Source of the DNA: Hydractinia symbiolongicarpus
Taxonomy: Eukaryota; Cnidaria; Hydrozoa; Anthoathecata; Hydractiniidae
Assembly: GCF_029227915.1 (NCBI RefSeq)
Contig: NC_079876.1
Span: 33,401,828 to 33,465,827 of the forward strand
DNA: 64,000 nt
Direction: 5' to 3'
The notes under the pieces are model-generated. The model made no database searches and had not been told where the DNA came from. It saw only the letters and a list, made by a program, of their open reading frames with translations. The first letter of the stretch is position 1, and every line of letters begins with the position of its first letter. A program made the translations under genes and the position numbers. Positions 50,579 to 61,469 of this stretch are shown here, in pieces.

Positions 50579-52191
50579 TTGAAACGCCGGCAAAAGAAAA
50601 CCCGCGACTTCCCGTAAATCCCGGACTCGGCCCGTATAGTCAAAAGTATACAAAGAAAGTACCCAGGGAGTAAACTCAATTCCCGAAGGATTTTTTAAAA
50701 TATTTTTTCACCACTAAAACGCATGAGACTTGTAGTTTTCAAAAATGTTTTCATTTTTGATGAGACGCTGAATAAAAGAAGTTTAATCGCCGGCAAACGA
50801 AAACCTGCGATGTCCCGTAAATCCCGGACTCGGCCCGTATAGTCAAAAGTATACAAAGAAAGTAGCCAGGGTGTAAACGCATTTCCCGAACGATTTTTTA
50901 AATTATTATTTCACCACTAAAGCCCATGAGACTTGTAGTTTTTAAAAATGTTTTCATTTTTGATGAAACGCTGAATAAAAGAAGTTTAAACGCCGGCAAA
51001 CAAAAACCCGCGACTTCCCGTAAATCCCGGACTCGGCCCGTATAGTCAAAAGTATACAAAGAAAGTACCCAGGGAGTAAACTCATTTTCCGAACGATTTT
51101 TTAAAATATTTTTTCACCACTAAAACGCATGAGACTTGTAGTTTTCAAAAATGTTTTCATTTTTGATGAGACGCTGAATAAAAGAAGTTTAATCGCCGGC
51201 AAACGAAAACCTGCGATTTCCCGTAAATCCCGGACTCGGCCCGTATAGTAATGAAAGTACCCGGGATGTAAACTCATTTCCCGAACGATTTTTTAAATTA
51301 TTATTTCACCACTAAAACCCATGAGACTTGTAGTTTTTAAAAATGTTTTTATTTTTGATGAGACGCTGAATAAAAGAAGTTTAATCGCCGGCAAACGAAA
51401 ACCCGCCATTTCCCGTAAAACCCGGACTCGGCCCGCATAGTCAAAAGTATACAAAGAAAGTACCCAGGGAGTAAACTCATTTCCCGAACGATTTTTTAAA
51501 TTATTATTTCACCACTAAAACCCATGAGACTTGTAGTTTTTAAAAATGTTTTTATTTTTGATGAGACGCTGAATAAAAGAAGTTTAATCGCCGGCAAACG
51601 AAAACCCGCCATTTCCCGTAAAACCCGGACTCGGCCCGCATAGTCAAAAGTATACAAAGAAAGTACCCAGGGAGTAAACTCATTTCCCGAACGATTTTTT
51701 AAATTATTATTTCACCACTAAAACCCATGAGACTTGTAGTTTTTAAAAATGTTTTTATTTTTGATGAGACGTTGAATAAAAGAAGTTTAATCGCCGGCAA
51801 ACGAAAACCCGCCATTTCCCGTAAACCCCGGACTCGGTCCGCATAGTCAAAAGTATACAAAGAAAGTACCCAGTGAGTAAACTCATTTCCCGAACGATTT
51901 TTTAAATTATTTTTTCACCACTAAAACGCATGAGACTTGTAGTTTTCAAAATTGTTTTCATTTTTGATGAGACGCTGAATAAAAGAAGTTTAATCGCCGG
52001 CAAACGAAAACCTGCGATTTCCCGTAAATCCCGGACTCGGCCCGTATAGTCAAAAGTATACAAAGAAAGTACCCAGGGTGTAAACTCAATTCCCGAACGA
52101 TTTTTTAAATTATTATTTCACCACTAAAGCCCATGAGACTTGTAGTTTTTAAAAATGTTTTCATTTTTGATGAGACGCTGAATAAAAGAAG
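50579..52191 (+). repeat. 8-monomer higher-order repeat, full copy 2 (1613 bp)
   Basis: All eight ordered monomer types of 47139-48751 are present, including GCGATGTCCCG near 50808 and the 192-bp allele at 51249. The start lies 3440 bp after copy 1. A private GACGTTGAAT variant occurs near 51769. Confidence 0.9.
51129..51320 (+). repeat. Representative 192-bp monomer allele (11-bp deletion)
   Basis: This monomer lacks 11 bp between GTATAGT and GAAAG, removing the GTATAC palindrome, and reads GTATAGTAATGAAAG. It is followed by ACCCGGGATG where most units have ACCCAGGGTG or ACCCAGGGAG, so the deletion travels with its own CCCGGG site. I located 40 copies; the deletion junction falls near 201, 5264, 7283, 10520, 12336, 13948, 15357, 18796, 19802, 21213, 21608, 26469, 27676, 28274, 28872, 31296, 35345, 36147, 36542, 37140, 38753, 39554, 40761, 41764, 43174, 44178, 45385, 47809, 51249, 52862, 53866, 55479, 56482, 58095, 58490, 59290, 60496, 61905, 62503 and 63303. 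Tight linkage of the deletion with the CCCGGG site suggests one origin followed by spread. Confidence 0.9.
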
Positions 52192-53195
52192 TTGAAACGC
52201 CGGCAAAAGAAAACCCGCGACTTCCCGTAAATCCCGGACTCGGCCCGTATAGTCAAAAGTATACAAAGAAAGTACCCAGGGAGTAAACTCATTTCCCGAA
52301 GGATTTTTTAAAATATTTTTTCACCACTAAAACGCATGAGACTTGTAGTTTTCAAAAATGTTTTCATTTTTGATGAGACGCTGAATAAAAGAAGTTTAAT
52401 CGCCGGCAAACGAAAACCTGCGATTTCCCGTAAATCCCGGACTCGGCCCGTATAGTCAAAAGTATACAAAGAAAGTAGCCAGGGTGTAAACGCATTTCCC
52501 GAACGATTTTTTAAATTATTATTTCACCACTAAAGCCCATGAGACTTGTAGTTTTTAAAAATGTTTTCATTTTTGATGAAACGCTGAATAAAAGAAGTTT
52601 AAACGCCGGCAAACAAAAACCCGCGACTTCCCGTAAATCCCGGACTCGGCCCGTATAGTCAAAAGTATACAAAGAAAGTACCCAGGGAGTAAACTCATTT
52701 TCCGAACGATTTTTTAAAATATTTTTTCACCACTAAAACGCATGAGACTTGTAGTTTTCAAAAATGTTTTCATTTTTGATGAGACGCTGAATAAAAGAAG
52801 TTTAATCGCCGGCAAACGAAAACCTGCGATTTCCCGTAAATCCCGGACTCGGCCCGTATAGTAATGAAAGTACCCGGGATGTAAACTCATTTCCCGAACG
52901 ATTTTTTAAATTATTATTTCACCACTAAAACCCATGAGACTTGTAGTTTTTAAAAATGTTTTTATTTTTGATGAGACGCTGAATAAAAGAAGTTTAATCG
53001 CCGGCAAACGAAAACCCGCCATTTCCCGTAAAACCCGGACTCGGCCCGCATAGTCAAAAGTATACAAAGAAAGTACCCAGGGAGTAAACTCATTTCCCGA
53101 ACGATTTTTTAAATTATTTTTTCACCACTAAAACGCATGAGACTTGTAGTTTTCAAAATTGTTTTCATTTTTGATGAGACGCTGAATAAAAGAAG
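52192..53195 (+). repeat. Derivative 5-monomer unit (1004 bp)
   Basis: Positions 1-5 are followed by a fused monomer that starts as position 8 (CAAAATTG) and continues as position 1 (TTGAAACGCC). The middle of the unit is missing, and the length is 4 x 203 + 192. Confidence 0.8.
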
Positions 53196-54808
53196 TTGAA
53201 ACGCCGGCAAAAGAAAACCCGCGACTTCCCGTAAATCCCGGACTCGGCCCGTATAGTCAAAAGTATACAAAGAAAGTACCCAGGGAGTAAACTCAATTCC
53301 CGAAGGATTTTTTAAAATATTTTTTCACCACTAAAACGCATGAGACTTGTAGTTTTCAAAAATGTTTTCATTTTTGATGAGACGCTGAATAAAAGAAGTT
53401 TAATCGCCGGCAAACGAAAACCTGCGATGTCCCGTAAATCCCGGACTCGGCCCGTATAGTCAAAAGTATACAAAGAAAGTAGCCAGGGTGTAAACGCATT
53501 TCCCGAACGATTTTTTAAATTATTATTTCACCACTAAAGCCCATGAGACTTGTAGTTTTTAAAAATGTTTTCATTTTTGATGAAACGCTGAATAAAAGAA
53601 GTTTAAACGCCGGCAAACAAAAACCCGCGACTTCCCGTAAATCCCGGACTCGGCCCGTATAGTCAAAAGTATACAAATAAAGTACCCAGGGAGTAAACTC
53701 ATTTTCCGAACGATTTTTTAAAATATTTTTTCACCACTAAAACGCATGAGACTTGTAGTTTTCAAAAATGTTTTCATTTTTAATGAGACGCTGAATAAAA
53801 GAAGTTTAATCGCCGGCAAACGAAAACCTGCGATTTCCCGTAAATCCCGGACTCGGTCCGTATAGTAATGAAAGTACCCGGGATGTAAACTCATTTCCCG
53901 AACGATTTTTTAAATTATTATTTCACCACTAAAACCCATGAGACTTGTAGTTTTTAAAAATGTTTTTATTTTTGATGAGACGCTGAATAAAAGAAGTTTA
54001 ATCGCCGGCAAACGAAAACCCGCCATTTCCCGTAAAACCCGGACTCGGCCCGCATAGTCAAAAGTATACAAAGAAAGTACCCAGGGAGTAAACTCATTTC
54101 CCGAACGATTTTTTAAATTATTATTTCACCACTAAAACCCATGAGACTTGTAGTTTTTAAAAATGTTTTTATTTTTGATGAGACGCTGAATAAAAGAAGT
54201 TTAATCGCCGGCAAACGAAAACCCGCCATTTCCCGTAAAACCCGGACTCGGCCCGCATAGTCAAAAGTATACAAAGAAAGTACCCAGGGAGTAAACTCAT
54301 TTCCCGAACGATTTTTTAAATTATTATTTCACCACTAAAACCCATGAGACTTGTAGTTTTTAAAAATGTTTTTATTTTTGATGAGACGCTGAATAAAAGA
54401 AGTTTAATCGCCGGCAAACGAAAACCCGCCATTTCCCGTAAACCCCGGACTCGGTCCGCATAGTCAAAAGTATACAAAGAAAGTACCCAGTGAGTAAACT
54501 CATTTCCCGAACGATTTTTTAAATTATTTTTTCACCACTAAAACGCATGAGACTTGTAGTTTTCAAAATTGTTTTCATTTTTGATGAGACGCTGAATAAA
54601 AGAAGTTTAATCGCCGGCAAACGAAAACCTGCGATTTCCCGTAAATCCCGGACTCGGCCCGTATAGTCAAAAGTATACAAAGAAAGTACCCAGGGTGTAA
54701 ACTCAATTCCCGAACGATTTTTTAAATTATTATTTCACCACTAAAGCCCATGAGACTTGTAGTTTTTAAAAATGTTTTCATTTTTGATGAGACGCTGAAT
54801 AAAAGAAG
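53196..54808 (+). repeat. 8-monomer higher-order repeat, full copy 3 (1613 bp)
   Basis: All eight ordered types are present with the 192-bp allele at 53866 and GCGATGTCCCG near 53425. Private changes in this copy include ACAAATAAAGTACCC near 53674 and TTTTTAATGAGACG near 53777. Confidence 0.9.
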
Positions 54809-56150
54809 TTGAAACGCCGGCAAAAGAAAACCCGCGACTTCCCGTAAATCCCGGACTCGGCCCGTATAGTCAAAAGTATACAAAGAAAGTACCCAGGGAG
54901 TAAACTCATTTCCCGAAGGATTTTTTAAAATATTTTTTCACCACTAAAACGCATGAGACTTGTAGTTTTCAAAAATGTTTTCATTTTTGATGAGACGCTG
55001 AATAAAAGAAGTTTAATCGCCGGCAAACGAAAACCTGCGATTTCCCGTAAATCCCGGACTCGGCCCGTATAGTCAAAAGTATACAAAGAAAGTAGCCAGG
55101 GTGTAAACGCATTTCCCGAACGATTTTTTAAATTATTATTTCACCACTAAAGCCCATGAGACTTGTAGTTTTTAAAAATGTTTTCATTTTTGATGAAACG
55201 CTGAATAAAAGAAGTTTAAACGCCGGCAAACAAAAACCCGCGACTTCCCGTAAATCCCGGACTCGGCCCGTATAGTCAAAAGTATACAAAGAAAGTACCC
55301 AGGGAGTAAACTCATTTTCCGAACGATTTTTTAAAATATTTTTTCACCACTAAAACGCATGAGACTTGTAGTTTTCAAAAATGTTTTCATTTTTGATGAG
55401 ACGCTGAATAAAAGAAGTTTAATCGCCGGCAAACGAAAACCTGCGATTTCCCGTAAATCCCGGACTCGGCCCGTATAGTAATGAAAGTACCCGGGATGTA
55501 AACTCATTTCCCGAACGATTTTTTAAATTATTATTTCACCACTAAAACCCATGAGACTTGTAGTTTTTAAAAATGTTTTTATTTTTGATGAGACGCTGAA
55601 TAAAAGAAGTTTAATCGCCGGCAAACGAAAACCCGCCATTTCCCGTAAAACCCGGACTCGGCCCGCATAGTCAAAAGTATACAAAGAAAGTACCCAGGGA
55701 GTAAACTCATTTCCCGAACGATTTTTTAAATTATTATTTCACCACTAAAACCCATGAGACTTGTAGTTTTTAAAAATGTTTTTATTTTTGATGAGACGCT
55801 GAATAAAAGAAGTTTAATCGCCGGCAAACGAAAACCCGCCATTTCCCGTAAAACCCGGACTCGGCCCGCATAGTCAAAAGTATACAAAGAAAGTACCCAG
55901 GGAGTAAACTCATTTCCCGAACGATTTTTTAAATTATTTTTTCACCACTAAAACGCATGAGACTTGTAGTTTTCAAAATTGTTTTCATTTTTGATGAGAC
56001 GCTGAATAAAAGAAGTTTAATCGCCGGCAATCGAAAACCTGCGATTTCCCGTAAATCCCGGACTCGGCCCGTATAGTCAAAAGTATACAAAAAAAGTACC
56101 CAGGGTGTAAACTCAATTCCCGAACGATTTTTTAAATTATTATTTCACCA
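54809..56150 (+). repeat. Derivative of the 8-monomer unit, lacking position 7
   Basis: Positions 1-6 are followed directly by the CAAAATTG monomer; the GGTCCGCATAG/ACCCAGTGAG monomer is absent. The regular unit ends near 56.15 kb, where CACTTAAGCCC and TTTTCCTTTTTG mark the change to the right-hand block. Confidence 0.8.
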
Positions 56151-57660
56151 CTTAAGCCCATGAGACTTGTAGTTTTTAAAAATGTTTTCCTTTTTGATGA
56201 GACGCTGAATAAAAGAAGTTTAAACGCCGGCAAAAGAAAACCCGCGACTTCCCGTAAATCCCGGACTCGGCCCGTATAGTCAAAAGTATACAAAGAAAGT
56301 ACCCAGGGAGTAAACTCATTTCCCGAACGATTTTTTAAAATATTTTTCACCACTAAAACGCATGAGACTTGTAGTTTTCAAAAATGTTTTCATTTTTGAT
56401 GAGACGCTGAATAAAAGAAGTTTAATCGCCGGCAAACGAAAACCTGCGATTTCCCGTAAATCCCGGACTCGGCCCGTATAGTAATGAAAGTACCCGGGAT
56501 GTAAACTCATTTCCCGAACGATTTTTTAAATTATTATTTTACCACTAAAACCCATGAGACTTGTAGTTTTTAAAAATGTTTTCATTTTTGATGAGACGCT
56601 GAATAAAAGAAGTTTAATCGCCGGCAAACGAAAACCCGCCATTTCCCGTAAACCCCGGACTCGGCCCGCATAGTCAAAAGTATACAAAGAAAGTACCCAG
56701 GGAGTAAACTCATTTCCCGAACGATTTTTTAAATTATTTTTTCACCACTAAAACGCATGAGGCTTGTAGTTTTCAAAATTGTTTTCATTTTTGATGAGAC
56801 GCTGAATAAAAGAAGTTTAATCGCCGGCAAACGAAAACCCGCCATTTCCCGTAAACCCCGGACTCGGCCCGCATAGTCAAAAGTATACAAAGAAAGTACC
56901 CAGGGAGTAAACTCATTTCCCGAACGATTTTTTAAATTATTTTTTCACCACTAAAACGCATGAGGCTTGTAGTTTTCAAAATTGTTTTCATTTTTGATGA
57001 GAAGCTGAATAAAAGAAGTTTAATCGCCGGCAAACGAAAACCTGCGAGTTCCCGTAAATCCCAGACTCAACCCGTATAGTCAAAAGTATTCAAAGAAAGT
57101 ACCCAGGGAGTAAACTCATTTCCCGAACGATTTTTTAAATTATTTTTTCACCACTAAAACGCATGAGGCTTGTAGTTTTCAAAATTGTTTTCATTTTTGA
57201 TGAGAAGCTGAATAAAAGAAGTTTAATCGCCGGCAAACGAAAACCTGCGAGTTCCCGTAAATCCCAGACTCAACCCGTATAGTCAAAAGTATTCAAAGAA
57301 AGTACCCAGGGTGTAAACTCATTTCCCGAACGATTTTTTAAATTATTATTTCACCACTAAAGCCCATGAGACTTGTAGTTTTTAAAAATGTTTTCATTTT
57401 TGATGAGACGCTGAATAAAAGAAGTTTAAACGCCGGCAAAAGAAAACCCGCGACTTCCCGTAAATCCCGGACTCGGCCCGTATAGTCAAAAGTATACAAA
57501 GAAAGTACCCAGGGAGTAAACTCATTTCCCGAACGATTTTTTAAATTATTTTTTCACCACTAAAACGCATGAGGCTTGTAGTTTTCAAAATTGTTTTCAT
57601 TTTTGATGAGAAGCTGAATAAAAGAAGTTTAATCGCCGGCAAACGAAAACCTGCGAGTTC
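56151..57660 (+). repeat. Right-hand block, with an exact single-monomer tandem duplication
   Basis: This block is marked by ATGAGGCTTGTAG and GATGAGAAGCTG. The monomers starting at 56960 and 57163 share GCGAGTTCCCG, CCCAGACTCAACCCG and AGTATTCAAAG, and read identically for roughly 218 bp (about 56896-57113 against 57099-57316). They separate only where one continues ACCCAGGGAG and the other ACCCAGGGTG. A 1-bp shortening occurs near 56345 (TATTTTTCACC). Confidence 0.8.
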
Positions 57661-59986
57661 CCGTAAATCCCAGACTCGGCCCGTATAGTCAAAAGTATAC
57701 AAAGAAAGTACCCAGGGTGTAAACTCATTTCCCGAACGATTTTTTAAATTATTATTTCACCACTAAAGCCCATGAGACTTGTAGTTTTTAAAAATGTTTT
57801 CATTTTTGATGAGACGCTGAATAAAAGAAGTTTAAACGCCGGCAAAAGAAAACCCGCGACTTCCCGTAAATCCCGGACTCGGCCCGTATAGTCAAAAGTA
57901 TACAAAGAAAGTACCCAGGGAGTAAACTCATTTCCCGAACGATTTTTTAAAATATTTTTTCACCACTAAAACGCATGAGACTTGTAGTTTTTAAAAATGT
58001 TTTCATTTTTGATGAGACGCTGAATAAAAGAAGTTTAATCGCCGGCAAACGAAAACCTGCTATTTCCCGTAAATCCCGGACTCGGCCCGTATAGTAATGA
58101 AAGTACCCGGGATGTAAACTCATTTCCCGAACGATTTTTTAAATTATTATTTCACCACTAAAACCCATGAGACTTGTAGTTTTTAAAAATGTTTTCATTT
58201 TTGATGAGACGCTGAATAAAAGAAGTTTAATCTCCGGCAAACGAAAACCCGCCATTTCCCGTAAACCCCGGACTCGGCCCGCATAGTCAAAAGTATACAA
58301 AGAAAGTACCCAGGGAGTAAACTCATTTCCCGAACGATTTTTTAAATTATTATTTCACCACTAAAACGCACGAGACTTGTAGTTTTCAAAAATGTTTTCA
58401 TTTTTGATGAGACGCTGAATAAAAGAAGTTTAATCGCCGGCAAACGAAAACCTGCGATTTCCCGTAAATGCCAGACTCGGCCGGTATAGTAATGAAAGTA
58501 CCCGGGATGTAAACTCATTTCCCGAACGATTTTTTAAATTATTATTTCACCACTAAAACCCATGAGACTTGTAGTTTTTAAAAATGTTTTCATTTTTGAT
58601 GAGACGCTGAATAAAAGAAGTTTAATCGCCGGCAAACGAAAACCCGCCATTTCCCGTAAACCCCGGACTCGGCCCGCATAGTCAAAAGTATACAAAAAAG
58701 TACCCAGGGAGTAAACTCATTTCCCGAACGATTTTTTAAATTATTTTTTCACCACTAAAACGCATGAGGCTTGTAGTTTTCAAAATTGTTTTCATTTTTG
58801 ATGAGAAGCTGAATAAAAGAAGTTTAATCGCCGGCAAACGAAAACCTGCGATTTCCCGTAAATCCCAGACTCGGCCCGTATAGTCAAAAGTATACAAAGA
58901 AAGTACCCATGGTGTAAACTCATTTCCCGAACGATTTTTTAAATTATTATTTCACCACTAAAGCCCATGAGACTTGTAGTTTTTAAAAATGTTTTCATTT
59001 TTGATGAGACGCTGAATAAAAGAAGTTTAAACGCCGGCAAAAGAAAACCCGCGACTTCCCGTAAATCCCGGACTCGGCCCGTATAGTCAAAAGTATACAA
59101 AGAAAGTACCCAGGGAGTAAACTCATTTCCCGAACGATTTTTTAAAAAATTTTTTCACCACTAAAACGCATGAGACTTGTAGTTTTTAAAAATGTTTTCA
59201 TTTTTGATGAGACGCTGAATAAAAGAAGTTTAATCGCCGGCAAACGAAAACCTGCTATTTCCCGTAAATCCCGGACTCGGCCCGTATAGTAATGAAAGTA
59301 CCCGGGATGTAAACTCATTTCCCGAACGATTTTTTAAATTATTATTTCACCACTAAAACCCATGAGACTTGTAATTTTTAAAAATGTTTTCATTTTTGAT
59401 GAGACGCTGAATAAAAGAAGTTTAATCTCCGGCAAACGAAAACCCGCCATTTCCCGTAAACCCTGGACTCGCCCGTATAGTCAAAAGTATACAAAGAAAG
59501 TACCCAGGGTGTAAACTCATTTCCCGAACGATTTTTTAAATTATTATTTCACCACTAAAGCCCATGAGACTTGTAGTTTTCAAAATTGTTTTCATTTTTG
59601 ATGAGACGCTGAATAAAAGAAGTTTAAACGCCGGCAAACGAAAACCTGCGATTTCCCGTAAATCCCAGACTCGGCCCGTATAGTCAAAAGTATACAAAGA
59701 AAGTACCCAGGGTGTAAACTCATTTCCCGAACGATTTTTTAAATTATTATTTCACCACTAAAGCCCATGAGACTTGTAGTTTTTAAAAATGTTTTCATTT
59801 TTGATGAGACGCTGAATAAAAGAAGTTTAAACGCCGGCAAAAGAAAACCCGCAACTTCCCGTAAATCCCGGACTCGGCCCGTATAGTCAAAAGTATTCAA
59901 AGAAAGTACCCAGGGAGTAAACTCATTTCCCGCACGATTTTTTAAAATATTTTTTCACCACTAAAACGCATGAGACTTGTAGTTTT
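57661..59986 (+). repeat. Segmental duplication of the right end, copy 1
   Basis: It corresponds to about 61470-64000. ATGCCAGACTCGGCCGG occurs at 58468 and 62481, ACAAAAAAGTACCC near 58692 and 62704, and ACCCATGGTG near 58906 and 62919, all with an offset of 4013 bp. Left of about 58.2 kb the offset is 3810 bp, 203 less, because copy 2 has an extra TTTAATCTCCGG monomer. Confidence 0.8.
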
Positions 59987-61469
59987 CAAAATTGTTTTCA
60001 TTTTTGATGAGAAGCTGAATAAAAGAAGTTTAATCGCCGGCAAACGAAAACCTGCGATTTCCCGTAAATCCCAGACTCGGCCCGTATAGTCAAAAGTATA
60101 CAAAGAAAGTACCCAGGGTGTAAACTCATTTCCCAAACGATTTTTTAAATTATTATTTCACCACTAAAGCCCATGAGACTTGTAGTTTTTAAAAATGTTT
60201 TCATTTTTGATGAGACGCTGAATAAAAGAAGTTTAAACGCCGGCAAAAGAAAACCCGCGACTTCCCGTAAATCCCGGACTCGGCCCGTATAGTCAAAAGT
60301 ATACAAAGAAAGTACCCAGGGAGTAAACTCATTTCCCGAACGATTTTTTAAAAAAATTTTTCACCACTAAAACGCATGAGACTTGTAGATTTAAAAAATG
60401 TTTTCATTTTTGATGAGACGCTGAATAAAAGAAGTTTAATCGCCGGCAAACGAAAACCTGCTATTTCCCGTAAATCCCGGACTCGGCCCGTATAGTAATG
60501 AAAGTACCCGGGATGTAAACTCATTTCCCGAACGATTTTTTAAATTATTATTTCACCACTAAAACCCATGAGACTTGTAATTTTTAAAAATGTTTTCATT
60601 TTTGATGAGACGCTGAATAAAAGAAGTTTAATCTCCGGCAAACGAAAACCCGCCATTTCCCGTAAACCCTGGACTCGGCCGGCATAGTCAAAAGTATACA
60701 AAGAAAGTACCCAGGGAGTAAACTCATTTCCCGAACGATTTTTTAAATTATTTTTTCACCACTAAAACGCACGAGACTTGTAGTTGTCAAAATTGTTTTC
60801 ATTTTTGATGAGACGCTGAATAAAAAAAGTTTAATCGCCGGCAAACGAAAACCTGCGATTTCCCGTAAATCCCGGACTCGCCCGTATAGTCAAAAGTATA
60901 CAAAGAAAGTACCCAGGGTGTAAACTCATTTCCCGAACGATTTTTTAAATTATTATTTCACCACTAAAGCCCATGTGACTTGTAGTTTTCAAAATTGTTT
61001 TCATTTTTGATGAGACGCTGAATAAAAGAAGTTTAAACGCCGGCAAACGAAAACCTGCGATTTCCCGTAAATCCCAGACTCGGCCCGTATAGTCAAAAGT
61101 ATACAAAGAAAGTACCCAGGGTGTAAACTCATTTCCCGAACGATTTTTTAAATTATTATTTCACCACTAAAGCCCATGAGACTTGTAGTTTTTAAAAATG
61201 TTTTCATTTTTGATGAGACGCTGAATAAAAGAAGTTTAAACGCCGGCAAAAGAAAACCCGCGACTTCCCGTAAATCCCGGACTCGGCCCGTATAGTCAAA
61301 AGTATTCAAAGAAAGTATCCAGGGAGTAAACTCATTTCCCGAACGATTTTTTAAAATATTTTTTCACCACTGAAACGCATGAGACTTGTAGTTTTCAAAA
61401 ATGTTTTCATTTTTGATGAGACGCTGAATAAAAGAAGTTTAATCGCCGGCAAACGAAAACCTGCGATTT
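59987..61469 (+). repeat. Satellite between the two right-end copies, with a 6-monomer echo
   Basis: CTTGTAATTTTT and CCCTGGACTCG recur 1206 bp after their positions in copy 1 (192-bp alleles at 59290 and 60496; 5 x 203 + 192 minus one G lost in ACTCGCCCG). ACTCGCCCG itself occurs near 59467, 60877 and 63480. One T-run is altered to AAAAAAATTTTTCACC near 60350. Confidence 0.7.
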
